This document shows, in pieces, positions 35,730-44,399 of a DNA stretch of 64,000 nucleotides. Source of the stretch: [Eubacterium] eligens ATCC 27750 (GTDB lineage Bacteria; Bacillota; Clostridia; Lachnospirales; Lachnospiraceae); the NCBI RefSeq assembly GCF_000146185.1, contig NC_012778.1:762001-826000 (forward strand), given 5' to 3'. The stretch's first letter is position 1. Each line of letters opens with the position of its first letter. Made by a program: the position numbers and the translations under genes. The notes under the pieces were generated by a model. That model did no database searches and was not told the origin of the DNA. It saw only the letters and a list, made by a program, of their open reading frames with translations.

Positions 35730-36755
35730 GTGCTTCTTATATGGAGTGGAATCTGTACATCGTGTTCAAAGGATATACATACATCTTTTTTTGGAACGGA
35801 ATACAGGTATGATGGGCTGCTTACATATTTTTATTATGCAGCAGTGTATATGTGTGCACATATTATAAAGGATGAAAGGCGCAGAAAGAAAATATTTGGC
35901 TCATATGCAATAGTATCTGTGATTATGGGGATATGCCTTTTGTTACAGGATTACGGAGTGATTGATGGTGTGTTCAGGTCACAGAGAGCGACAGTGTTTA
36001 ATCAGTTTAACCATATGGGATACTACCTTAATATGTCAGTACTTGTAATGACCGGATTATATCTCATGCAAGAAAATATTAAGCTGAAAATATTGTATAC
36101 TGCCGGAATGACATTCCAGTTATTCTGTCTGCTTGTTAATAATACATTTGGCGGATATCTGGGAACGGTTGCAGGCGTTGTATGTGTGTGCATTATATAT
36201 GCAATCAGTACACACAGGAATAAATGCATTATTATACCACTGGCTGTACTTATTGTACTTAGCATCATGAGTATGGCGGATATGATTCCATCAAGCGCAG
36301 GAGAAAATGTTGGCAGAGATTTAAATAAACTTGCACATGATATACGTTCCATTGTTACGGAGGCTGATGATATGGAATCGGCAGGAACGGGAAGAATGGT
36401 ATTATGGAAGGCATGCTTTAAAATGATTCCAGAAAGTCCGGTTGTAGGATACGGACCAGAACAGCTTAATGATAAGTATTCCGGCGCAATGCTTCCGTGG
36501 ACAGACAGACCAGCTAATGAATATATACAGCATATGGTATTTCTTGGGATTCCGGGATTGCTGTTGTATCTGGCTTCACTTATTACAATGCTTGTGTGCC
36601 AGCTTAAGAGAATAAGAAAACTGACACCTACAACAATAGCAGCAGCGGGGTGTGTAATAGCATATGCAGTGTGTGCATTTACAGGTAATACAATGTTTTA
36701 CACGACGCCGTATATGTTTATGTTCCTTGGATTGGCGGGGAAAGGCTGGAAGTAA
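35730..36755 (+). CDS. C-terminal part of the interrupted O-antigen ligase / oligosaccharyltransferase-like gene
   Basis: The 341-residue frame shows the Wzy_C pattern: FFGTEYRYDGLLTYFYYAAVYM near the start, about nine membrane helices, a central extracytoplasmic loop and the family signature GRMVLWKACFKMIPESPVVGYGPEQ, then RPANEYIQHMVFLGIPGLLLYL. Ligases of this family transfer lipid-linked glycans to lipid A, and the related PglL/TfpO enzymes transfer them to pilins. Position between pilT and gspF suggests a pilin glycosylase, which is inference. The first possible start is a GTG at 35730 without a ribosome binding site, so separate translation is doubtful. Confidence 0.75.
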   Translation: MLLIWSGICTSCSKDIHTSFFGTEYRYDGLLTYFYYAAVYMCAHIIKDERRRKKIFGSYAIVSVIMGICLLLQDYGVIDGVFRSQRATVFNQFNHMGYYLNMSVLVMTGLYLMQENIKLKILYTAGMTFQLFCLLVNNTFGGYLGTVAGVVCVCIIYAISTHRNKCIIIPLAVLIVLSIMSMADMIPSSAGENVGRDLNKLAHDIRSIVTEADDMESAGTGRMVLWKACFKMIPESPVVGYGPEQLNDKYSGAMLPWTDRPANEYIQHMVFLGIPGLLLYLASLITMLVCQLKRIRKLTPTTIAAAGCVIAYAVCAFTGNTMFYTTPYMFMFLGLAGKGWK

Positions 36756-36854
36756 AAGGAATTTCATATTCGGTATCTTATGGTTGAAAACCTGTTGGAT
36801 AGCCGAATTTTCATGACTTGCAAATAAAAAACTGCAAATATGACGAGAAAACGA

Positions 36855-36917
36855 CCGAATGCGACATGAAAGCTGCCGAATACGACATAAACTCTACCGA
36901 ATGCGACATAAATGCTG
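36855..36917 (-). repeat. Three 21-bp tandem repeats
   Basis: CCGAA motifs recur at 36855, 36876 and 36897, each followed by a variant of TGCGACATAAATGCTA; a partial copy starts at 36803. On the minus strand the 21-bp period reads in frame as the heptapeptide MSxSxxF repeated three times. The stretch 36756-36977 is otherwise without a gene. Confidence 0.75.
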
Positions 36918-36977
36918 TTTGCATTGAGTGAATTTATATATTATGATTTGAAAAATTATAATATAGGAGGAAGCTAA

Positions 36978-37925
36978 ATGGGGGTAGAGATTAACAGAAA
37001 ATTCAAGGATGCATTGTTTCGAAAGGTATTTGAAGAGAAAAAGGATCTGCTGAGTCTGTACAATGCGTTAAACAACACAGAGCATACGGACGAAAATCTT
37101 ATAACGGTGAACACAATAGAAGATGTTATATATGTCGGGTATAAGAATGACATAGCTTTCGTTATTGATAGTGAATTAAATCTATATGAACATCAAAGCA
37201 GTGTTAATAAAAATATGCCGATAAGAGGACTTATCTATTTTGCAGAGCTTTACAAGGGTTATATTGAAAGGAATTCCTTAAGAATATACAATGAGACAGA
37301 AGTAAAACTGCCTTTCCCAAGATATGTGGTGTTTTATAATGGGGAAAAGGATGAAACGGAAAAGAGCGTGCAGAGGCTTGCGGATTTATTTGTTAGAAAT
37401 GAAGCTAACCAAAATCAGAAGCCGTGTCTGGATGTGGAAGTACTGCTGCTTAACATTAATTATGGCTGCAATAAAGAGATAATGAACAAATGCCAGAAAT
37501 TGATGGAGTATTCAAGGCTTATAGCCATGATAAGAGGCAAAACTGCTGATTTAGCGAAGATATATAGTCAGGATAGTATTGAAAAAAGCAAAAAAGAAAT
37601 ATTCACTGAAGCAGTTTCGCTTGCAATAGAAGAGGCAATCAGCAATAATATACTTAGAGAAATACTTATAAAAAACAAAGCGGAGGTGACGGATATGCTT
37701 CTGACAGAATTTGACGAAAAGGATTATATAGAGGGAGTAAGAGAAGAAGGCGAAAGAAAAGGCCGAGAAGAAGGTCGGGAAGAAGGAAGAAACAAGATGA
37801 TATATTCCCTTGTGGAAGACAAGAGTATAAGTATGGAGAAAGGTGCACAAAAGCTTGGGATAAGTGTAGAAAAACTTAAGGATGATATGGTCAAGGCAGG
37901 ATATAAGCGTCCTGATATTGATTAA
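36978..37925 (+). CDS. Rpn-family PD-(D/E)XK nuclease / putative transposase
   Basis: The 315-aa protein begins NRKFKDALFRKVFEEKKDLLSLYNALN, a common start of the Rpn (recombination-promoting nuclease) family in Lachnospiraceae. The nuclease core is visible as D58 in KNDIAF and E71-x-Q73 in LYEHQSS, the E-x-Q form of PD-(D/E)XK. A helical region and a charged repeat REEGERKGREEGREEG (about 256-272) end in a small helical domain. These genes are often multicopy and linked with DNA mobility. GGAGG lies 7 nt before the ATG. The gene is out of place within a pilus locus and is a sign of insertion. Confidence 0.83.
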   Translation: MGVEINRKFKDALFRKVFEEKKDLLSLYNALNNTEHTDENLITVNTIEDVIYVGYKNDIAFVIDSELNLYEHQSSVNKNMPIRGLIYFAELYKGYIERNSLRIYNETEVKLPFPRYVVFYNGEKDETEKSVQRLADLFVRNEANQNQKPCLDVEVLLLNINYGCNKEIMNKCQKLMEYSRLIAMIRGKTADLAKIYSQDSIEKSKKEIFTEAVSLAIEEAISNNILREILIKNKAEVTDMLLTEFDEKDYIEGVREEGERKGREEGREEGRNKMIYSLVEDKSISMEKGAQKLGISVEKLKDDMVKAGYKRPDID

Positions 37926-37942
37926 TTATTATATTATAATAG

Positions 37943-37988
37943 AACCCCTATATAGTTACTTTTTTATAGTAATTATATAGGGGTTTTT
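37943..37988. terminator. Bidirectional intrinsic terminator
   Basis: An 18-bp stem (37943-37960 with 37968-37985, one G-U pair) has a 7-nt loop and a T-tract. It lies between the converging Rpn gene and the reverse-strand glycosyltransferase gene. Confidence 0.9.
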
Positions 37989-37999
37989 ATTTGAAAATT

Positions 38000-39787
38000 T
38001 TAATTAAGACGATATATCTCTACTTCTCTGCCAAATAAATTATAATCAGTTCCTACTTTTTCAAAGTTGGATGCAATATCAAGATTTTTATAAAATGATA
38101 AGTAAGTGTCTTTATCATAGATCGCTTCTATATCATAAGTGATATTGGAAGACGGCAGACTTATACCACCTACAGATAAACCATTATTATTAAATAATGA
38201 TGTGTCAATTAATAAATACAGAGGTTCGTCTTTAAAGTTGATATCGCTATTTTTATAATCAGCTGTTAAAGCTGTGTTATATGTTGTTGCAAAAAAGTGG
38301 TTTGTTTTACCAAGAGTATAAGTAGTACAAGTTAAGAGAAATGGTGAGCTTAACATAATTATACAATTGGAATTTTCTTCAATGTCTTCAATTGCAACGC
38401 CTTCATGAGGATAGTTGAATCTGAATATATGTGGTGCCATCAAAATGCTTAATGTGGCAAAAATTACAGCGAAGCCATAACACATAATATATTTTAATTT
38501 CTTATTTTTAAATATCCAATTTAAGCAATAGCAGAATAGAGATACTACAAATGCTGCAAATAAAGGATAGATAATCATTATATATCTGTTAGATACTCTT
38601 CCCATGTGAACGATGGAAGTCATATAAGCATTAACGGCAAGCATTGATATGCATACAATCATAAGTGCAAATAATGCAAAGTTAAAGAACTTAAATTTAT
38701 GAATGAAATCTATACATTTTCTTTTTATAAGCAAAAAGAAATTCTTTAACCATTTCTCATGTCTGAATATAAAGCAAAAAGGAATGAAGAAGAATAGAAA
38801 TACAATCAATCCGTAAAACAAATACCATAAAAACATTGATGGCCAAGGGGATGTTGCAACTCCAAATAAATCATTAGTTATATAAGACATATATAATTTA
38901 AATTGGAATACAAATGAATATTTTACTACCTGACTGCCGAAAGTCCCTGATGAATCAAACAAATGTGGTATTGTTGCAGGGAATATTGCAATTGACAACA
39001 AAGCAGAACTAATCATTGATATTCCAAAACTAATTGCTAATTTAAAATGTTTTGTAATCAGGTAAAAAAGTCCATAAATTAATGCAGCAATAAAAGCAAG
39101 GATAATAAATTCATGCAGGGTTAAACAACCGATAAGTGTTGTGATAGCAATTTTAACTAATATATTAATAGGGACTTTTGAGCTGTTCCGCTGATTATAT
39201 AATTCCGACAGATAATACATGAAAACAACACTGATGGCTGTTGCAGGACAGTATATCCTTAAGAAAAATAAAATGTCCTCTGCACCTGTGGTGAAACCAA
39301 AGAATAATACACCGGCAATTCCATAATAAGAATTGTTAGTTATTCTTCTTATTAATTTGAATAAAAATATCTGCTGGATTACAAAAAATATAAGATTAAG
39401 TGCAAAACAATACCATGCAGACCATGTTCCGGGAAAAAGTGCACATATAAAATGAAGAAGCATAAATCCTAAGAAAGGATGGTAGTCATCAGCACAATTT
39501 TTATAAACAGATGAATAGTCAAATATTTCGGATTTATCAACAGATATGTAGTCGTACAGAATGGATGAATTTTCCCAATTATCAAAATTCTTTAACTGGT
39601 TATTTTCCCTGAAAATATCAGTTCCCTGAGAACTGTTGGCGAAACCATAATTCCATAGCTCATCAGAATGAAACCCTTTCTTATTAATCCCAAATGAAAA
39701 AGACAGATAAATGCATTGCATTAATATAATGAAAAATAAAAGAATGTGGTGTCTTTTTATGGATTTGAAAGATATAGCTTGTTTCAT
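38000..39787 (-). CDS. Multi-pass membrane protein, GT-C-type glycosyltransferase-like
   Basis: The 595-aa protein has about twelve membrane helices. Its first extracytoplasmic loop carries FHSDELWNYGFANS, with the Asp-Glu pair typical of GT-C (PMT/ArnT-like) enzymes, and a second loop has CADDYHPFLGFMLLHF. A C-terminal extracytoplasmic domain of about 130 residues follows the last helix. Such enzymes use polyprenyl-phosphate sugars as donors. The acceptor is unknown; pilin or a cell-wall glycan are possibilities given the location. It is the only gene on the minus strand within the pilus locus, is AT-rich, and sits in an insertion-like block with the Rpn gene. GGGAGAG precedes the ATG. Confidence 0.7.
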   Translation of the reverse strand: MKQAISFKSIKRHHILLFFIILMQCIYLSFSFGINKKGFHSDELWNYGFANSSQGTDIFRENNQLKNFDNWENSSILYDYISVDKSEIFDYSSVYKNCADDYHPFLGFMLLHFICALFPGTWSAWYCFALNLIFFVIQQIFLFKLIRRITNNSYYGIAGVLFFGFTTGAEDILFFLRIYCPATAISVVFMYYLSELYNQRNSSKVPINILVKIAITTLIGCLTLHEFIILAFIAALIYGLFYLITKHFKLAISFGISMISSALLSIAIFPATIPHLFDSSGTFGSQVVKYSFVFQFKLYMSYITNDLFGVATSPWPSMFLWYLFYGLIVFLFFFIPFCFIFRHEKWLKNFFLLIKRKCIDFIHKFKFFNFALFALMIVCISMLAVNAYMTSIVHMGRVSNRYIMIIYPLFAAFVVSLFCYCLNWIFKNKKLKYIMCYGFAVIFATLSILMAPHIFRFNYPHEGVAIEDIEENSNCIIMLSSPFLLTCTTYTLGKTNHFFATTYNTALTADYKNSDINFKDEPLYLLIDTSLFNNNGLSVGGISLPSSNITYDIEAIYDKDTYLSFYKNLDIASNFEKVGTDYNLFGREVEIYRLN

Positions 39788-40044
39788 TGTTTCTCTCCCT
39801 CTATAATTGTTAATATATAAATAATATCATGTTGTGCAATGTAATAAAATACCCAAATACAATTTTTGAAAACTATTAATATGATAAGGGAAAATATAAT
39901 TTACCAGTGATGATTAATGTGGGAAATGATATATTTTGTACAAAAAATCCCCCTTTTGGTATGTGGTGTTTAATAAGAATGCATGATATAGATATAAAGT
40001 ACTATAAATAGACATATTATTTTTTGTTTATTTTGGTAAAAATA

Positions 40045-40073
40045 TTGTGAACAAATTATGAATGTGTTATACT
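40045..40073 (+). promoter_or_regulatory. Promoter of the second type IV pilus operon
   Basis: A TTGTGA -35 (40045-40050) and a TATACT -10 (40068-40073) are 17 bp apart with TGT directly before the -10 (extended -10). The remaining 200 bp upstream, back to the reverse-strand gene, are AT-rich and show nothing else I can name. Confidence 0.65.
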
Positions 40074-40121
40074 AATAGCACAATTCAGGATATAAATCCA
40101 AGTAATGATGAGGAGAGAGGT

Positions 40122-41339
40122 ATGGAGAGTTTTTCATACAAAGCGGTTAGCGCTGCGGGAAAAGATGTTAAAGGCTCAGTTGAGGCTGAAAGCCGAGAAG
40201 AAGCTGCCAGAAAGATTAAGGAACAAGGCTTGGTTCCAGTATCAATCGGCAAGCAGGGAGCACTTGATAAAGATGTTAATATTCCTATATTTAAAGGGAA
40301 AAAGATACCTGCAAGAGACATGAGTGTATTCTGTAGACAGTTTGCAAGTATATTGAAGGCTGGTGTAAGTGTTATCAATGCGTTGGAGATGCTTGCAGAA
40401 CAGACGGAGAATAAAAAATTAAAAGAAGCAATTGTTAATACACAGTCTAATGTAGAAAAAGGTGAGAATTTATCTGATTCTATGAGACAGAATGATGCAT
40501 TCCCAAGTATTCTTATAGATATGGTAAGAGCTGGCGAGGCATCAGGTAGTCTGGAGAATTCTCTTACACGAATGGCTATACAGTTTGAAAAGGATGCCAA
40601 GCTTAACGGAATAGTTAAGAAAGCAATGATGTATCCTATAGTTCTTTTATGCGTAATGATTGGCGTAATTATAGTAATGCTTACATTCGTTATTCCAAGC
40701 TTTATGACAATGTTCGAGGATCTTGACAGTGAGCTTCCGGTTACTACAAAAGCAATTCTTGCTATGAGTAACAGCTTAAAGAGTTACTGGTATATATACA
40801 TAATTGTTGTAGTTGGAATAGTTGTAGGTATACAGATGTACAAGCGTACAGATAATGGAAAACACAACCTTGATAAACTTAAGCTTAAAATACCAGTATT
40901 TGGATTATTACAGACTAAGTCAGCTTGTGCTTCATTTGCAAGAACAATGAGCACACTTCTTCAGGCAGGTATGCCAATGATTGATGCACTTGAAATATCT
41001 GCATCAACTATGAAGAATGTTTTGTTTTATGATGGCTTAGAAAAGGCTAAGAATGGAGTTTCACTCGGACTGCCTCTTTCAAACCAGTTAAAAGCAACGG
41101 GATTATTCCCGGCAATGGTTGTACATATGGTAGGTATCGGCGAAGAAACTGGTAATGTTGAAGAAATGCTTACTAATTCAGCTGCATATTATGAGGAAGA
41201 AGTAGAAGTTCAGACACAGACACTTACATCACTTATGGAACCTATTATAATCGTTCTTATGGCATTGGTAGTTGTAATGCTTATAATGGCAATATATCAG
41301 CCTATGATTCAGCTTTATAATACATTGGGAAATGCATAA
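40122..41339 (+). CDS. pilC: Type IV pilus inner-membrane platform protein (GspF/PilC)
   Basis: The 405-aa protein has a short N-terminal domain (FSYKAVSAAGKDVKGSVEA) and two copies of the T2SSF domain. The first has FCRQFASILKAGVSVINALEML and the second has FARTMSTLLQAGMPMIDALEI, with three membrane helices. It links the PilB/PilT motors to the pilin-assembly machinery. I chose the ATG at 40122 with AGGAGAGAGG just upstream over an earlier in-frame ATG at 40062, which lies inside the promoter. Confidence 0.95.
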   Translation: MESFSYKAVSAAGKDVKGSVEAESREEAARKIKEQGLVPVSIGKQGALDKDVNIPIFKGKKIPARDMSVFCRQFASILKAGVSVINALEMLAEQTENKKLKEAIVNTQSNVEKGENLSDSMRQNDAFPSILIDMVRAGEASGSLENSLTRMAIQFEKDAKLNGIVKKAMMYPIVLLCVMIGVIIVMLTFVIPSFMTMFEDLDSELPVTTKAILAMSNSLKSYWYIYIIVVVGIVVGIQMYKRTDNGKHNLDKLKLKIPVFGLLQTKSACASFARTMSTLLQAGMPMIDALEISASTMKNVLFYDGLEKAKNGVSLGLPLSNQLKATGLFPAMVVHMVGIGEETGNVEEMLTNSAAYYEEEVEVQTQTLTSLMEPIIIVLMALVVVMLIMAIYQPMIQLYNTLGNA

Positions 41340-41426
41340 TTTTATTAATGTATATAATTTGCTATGCATGTCGCAGTTTATGATAGCAAGTTTATATAAA
41401 TATATTTCAAAAGGGAGATATGAAAC

Positions 41427-41888
41427 ATGAAAAAGACACAGAAAAAATTAGGTAACAAAGGTTTCTCTTTAGTAGAACTTATCGTAGTTATCGCAATCAT
41501 GGCAGTACTTGTTGGAGTACTTGCACCAACACTTATCAGAAATGTTGAAAAGTCAAGAGAGTCTACAGATCTTCAGACACTTGATTCAATCAGAAGCTCA
41601 GTATCAACAGCATTATCAATTGAAAATGTTAACTCTCAGTTAAGTGGATCAACATCTACAACATTATCTGATATTTCTAATGCATCAGGATCAACAACAC
41701 TTTTAGGATTATTAAAATCTGAACTTAGTGATGATGGTGTTATAGATGCATCTATGAAGTCTAAATCAGGACAGAGTGGAGATGTTACAATTGAAATTGC
41801 TGCAGATGGAAAAGTTACTGTATCAGTAAAAGATGCATCAGGTGTAGTTACAGCTGCTAAGTCAAAGACGGCTATGGAAGTAAAATAA
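41427..41888 (+). CDS. pilA: Major type IV pilin (prepilin)
   Basis: The 153-aa prepilin has a short basic leader ending in NKG, followed by the cleavage and assembly sequence FSLVELIVVIAIMAVLVGVLAP with Glu at +5. A helical stem and a Ser/Thr- and Ala-rich globular part with no cysteines follow. As the first and smallest prepilin of the operon it is the likely main subunit. The 87-bp gap after pilC contains a 7-bp inverted repeat (41359-41365 with 41383-41389) that might stabilise or uncouple pilin mRNA. AAAGGGAG precedes the ATG. Confidence 0.92.
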   Translation: MKKTQKKLGNKGFSLVELIVVIAIMAVLVGVLAPTLIRNVEKSRESTDLQTLDSIRSSVSTALSIENVNSQLSGSTSTTLSDISNASGSTTLLGLLKSELSDDGVIDASMKSKSGQSGDVTIEIAADGKVTVSVKDASGVVTAAKSKTAMEVK

Positions 41889-41921
41889 TTTTGATACATA
41901 AAACCTAAGGACCTAATAGTT

Positions 41922-42692
41922 ATGCAATACGAAATATTACTGTACTTCATTATCTTTCTATACGGTACCGTATTCGGAAGTTTTTTGAATGTACTGATTT
42001 ACAGATTACCTTTAAAAGAGAATATAGCTACAGAACATTCGCATTGTATGACATGTGGCGAGAAAATCCAGTGGTATGATCTCATACCACTGGTGAGCTA
42101 CATAATATTAGGCGGAAAATGCAGACATTGTAAAGCAAAGATATCACCACAATATCCAATCATTGAAGCGACCAATGGAATAATGTATGTGATAGTCTTC
42201 TTGGTACACGGATTTAATCCGGTAAGTATTCTTATGTGTTTTGCGTTTTCGATATTTCTTGTTATTTCAGTCATTGACTGGAGAACTTTCGAAATACCAT
42301 TTTCACTAAATGTGGCAATTGGTGTGCTGGGAGTTATAAGAATAATATTAGACCACAAGAACCTATTAGATTACCTAATAGGGTTTTGTGTTATAAGTGG
42401 ATTTATGCTTGTCTGCTTATTTATTGGACGGGCAATTAAAGATATTGACGCATTTGGCGGTGGAGACATTAAGCTGATGGCGTTTGCAGGATTATTCTTA
42501 GGATGGAAGTGCATAATCCTGGCATTTCTGATTGGCTGCATCTTAGGTGCAGTCATTCATTCCATCCGTATGAAGGTTACGGATGCAGAGCATGTGCTTG
42601 CATTTGGACCATATTTGTGTGCAGGGCTTACGATAGCCATGCTTTTTGGTACGAATATAATTAACTGTTATCTGTCATTAATGGGGTTTTAA
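41922..42692 (+). CDS. pilD: Prepilin peptidase / N-methyltransferase (A24A)
   Basis: The 256-aa membrane protease removes prepilin leaders and methylates the new N-terminus. The N-terminal methylase part has FGSFLNVLIYRLP and two CxxC pairs, CMTCGEK and CRHCKAK. The catalytic aspartates lie in VIDWRTFEIP and in the GGGDIKLM motif. About seven to eight membrane helices are seen. AAGGA is upstream. It lies between the major pilin and pilM, serving all five prepilins of the operon. Confidence 0.95.
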   Translation: MQYEILLYFIIFLYGTVFGSFLNVLIYRLPLKENIATEHSHCMTCGEKIQWYDLIPLVSYIILGGKCRHCKAKISPQYPIIEATNGIMYVIVFLVHGFNPVSILMCFAFSIFLVISVIDWRTFEIPFSLNVAIGVLGVIRIILDHKNLLDYLIGFCVISGFMLVCLFIGRAIKDIDAFGGGDIKLMAFAGLFLGWKCIILAFLIGCILGAVIHSIRMKVTDAEHVLAFGPYLCAGLTIAMLFGTNIINCYLSLMGF

Positions 42693-42782
42693 TTGTTAAG
42701 ATACCAATGATGGATACAGAAATTTATATATATTAAACTAGATTGATTAGCTTATTATGTGGGGAGCTGGATAGGAGGATTT

Positions 42783-44387
42783 ATGGCTGCAGCTAAAGCC
42801 AAAGGCAAATTAGTAAGTATCGTTATTAATAACGAGTATATTAAGATATGTGAAATCACTAAATCAGGAAAGAACAGTACTGTTCATAAGACTGTTACTA
42901 TTCCTGCACCAGAAGGGTGCTATGAGGATGGTATTCTTATAGATATTGATACGCTTTCAAAAACAATTAAGGGAGTACTTGTTGAACACAGATTTAATTC
43001 TAACAGTGTTGCATTTTCTATCAGTTCTCCAAGACTTGCTACTAAGGAAGTCCTTATTCCTAATGTTAAAGCTAATAAAATAGAAAAAATTGTTCAGGCT
43101 AATGCAACTGAGTATTTCCCTGTTAATATGGATGAATATATTATCCAGCACACAGTTCTTCAGGAAATAGAAGATCAGGGACAGAAGAAGTTAAAGATTA
43201 TGGTTGCAGCTGTTCCTTCAGAGGTTGTTGAATCATATTATGACCTTGCTAAGGCGTTGGGACTTAAAGTCGCATTTGTCGATTATGCAGGTAACAGTAC
43301 ATATCAGATTATGAAACAGCAGATTGGTGAAGAAGTCAGTCTTGTTATTCAGGTAGAAAATGATGGTACTGTAATCAATATATTCAAGGAAAATGTATTA
43401 CAGTTACAGCGTATGGTTCCTTATGGAAAGTCAATGCTTGTAAATGCGGTTATGGATAAGTATGGACTTAAGTATGATGCTGCTACAACAAAGCTTCAGA
43501 ATGAGACACTTCTCCATTCAAGATTTGATGGTGACGAGGTTACTGAGTCATTAAGATATATGGCAAGTAACATTAACCGAGTAATTGACTATTATGTTTC
43601 AAGAAACAGGGTTTCAATCCAGAAGGCTTACCTTATTGGACATTCAACAACAATCAAGGGATTTGCAACACTTCTTTCTAATGAGTTGAATATGCCAATC
43701 ACTAAGGTTGAGGCACTTAAAGGTATTGTTCTTGATAAGAAGGCTTATGTAGAAGAGGCAACTCTTACAAGTTATGTTACTAACTTAGGTGCAGTAGTTG
43801 ATCCTGTTGATTTCGTTCCTAGAAAGATGCAGGAAGCTGGTTCCAAGAAGGAAAACACAAAATCTATTATCATAGGATTTTTTGGCGCAATAGCTGTATC
43901 AGCGCTTCTTGTAGTTATACCTCTTGTCCAGATTGTTGCACTTAATGCACAGATAGGTTCTCTTAACAAAGATATTAAGGGATTAAGTACGATTAATGAT
44001 GTTGTTAATTCATACTACAATGTTAAAGATAAATATAATGATGTAGCTGCATTTGCAGCACTTACAGCAGACAGCGATGATTCATTACAGGATTTTGTTG
44101 ATTATCTTGAAAAGAATGTACCAAGTGATGTAGTTATATCAGGTTTTACGATAAGCTCTGGTGCAGTATCAATTTCAGGAAAAGCAGGAAGCAAGGCATC
44201 TGTTGCTTTACTTATCCAGCAGCTGCAAAAGAATCCGGCTATTCTTAATGTTGATGTTCCTACAATCAGTGAGAGCAAAGATAGTCTTGGAATTTCACAG
44301 GCTACATTCTCGTTATCATGCACATTTGCAGGTGGAACTACTGATTCAACACAGGAAACTAAGGCATCAACTAAAACAGCTAAGTAG
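42783..44387 (+). CDS. pilM: PilM-PilN fusion, pilus alignment complex
   Basis: The 534-aa protein joins two parts that are separate in most species. Residues 1 to about 350 are an actin-like PilM with VSIVINNEYIKICEI, ANATEYFPVNMDEYI and a C-terminal AYLIGHSTTIKGFATLL. A membrane helix (about 361-385) and a PilN-like periplasmic-type domain with VPSDVVISGFTISSGAVSISG follow. This removes the need for the PilM-PilN N-terminal peptide contact. I chose ATG 42783 with AGGAGG at 42773-42778 over a GTG at 42759. PilO follows after 12 bp, completing the alignment subcomplex; no PilP or outer-membrane secretin is present, as expected for a monoderm. Confidence 0.88.
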   Translation: MAAAKAKGKLVSIVINNEYIKICEITKSGKNSTVHKTVTIPAPEGCYEDGILIDIDTLSKTIKGVLVEHRFNSNSVAFSISSPRLATKEVLIPNVKANKIEKIVQANATEYFPVNMDEYIIQHTVLQEIEDQGQKKLKIMVAAVPSEVVESYYDLAKALGLKVAFVDYAGNSTYQIMKQQIGEEVSLVIQVENDGTVINIFKENVLQLQRMVPYGKSMLVNAVMDKYGLKYDAATTKLQNETLLHSRFDGDEVTESLRYMASNINRVIDYYVSRNRVSIQKAYLIGHSTTIKGFATLLSNELNMPITKVEALKGIVLDKKAYVEEATLTSYVTNLGAVVDPVDFVPRKMQEAGSKKENTKSIIIGFFGAIAVSALLVVIPLVQIVALNAQIGSLNKDIKGLSTINDVVNSYYNVKDKYNDVAAFAALTADSDDSLQDFVDYLEKNVPSDVVISGFTISSGAVSISGKAGSKASVALLIQQLQKNPAILNVDVPTISESKDSLGISQATFSLSCTFAGGTTDSTQETKASTKTAK

Positions 44388-44399
44388 GAGGGGTGACAG

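Noticed and set aside
36855-36917. Short CRISPR-like array
   Set aside because: The 21-bp units are directly adjacent with no spacers and no cas genes nearby.
40062-40121. Upstream ATG as start of pilC
   Set aside because: It lies within the promoter region and adds 20 residues not typical of the family; AGGAGAGAGG supports the ATG at 40122.
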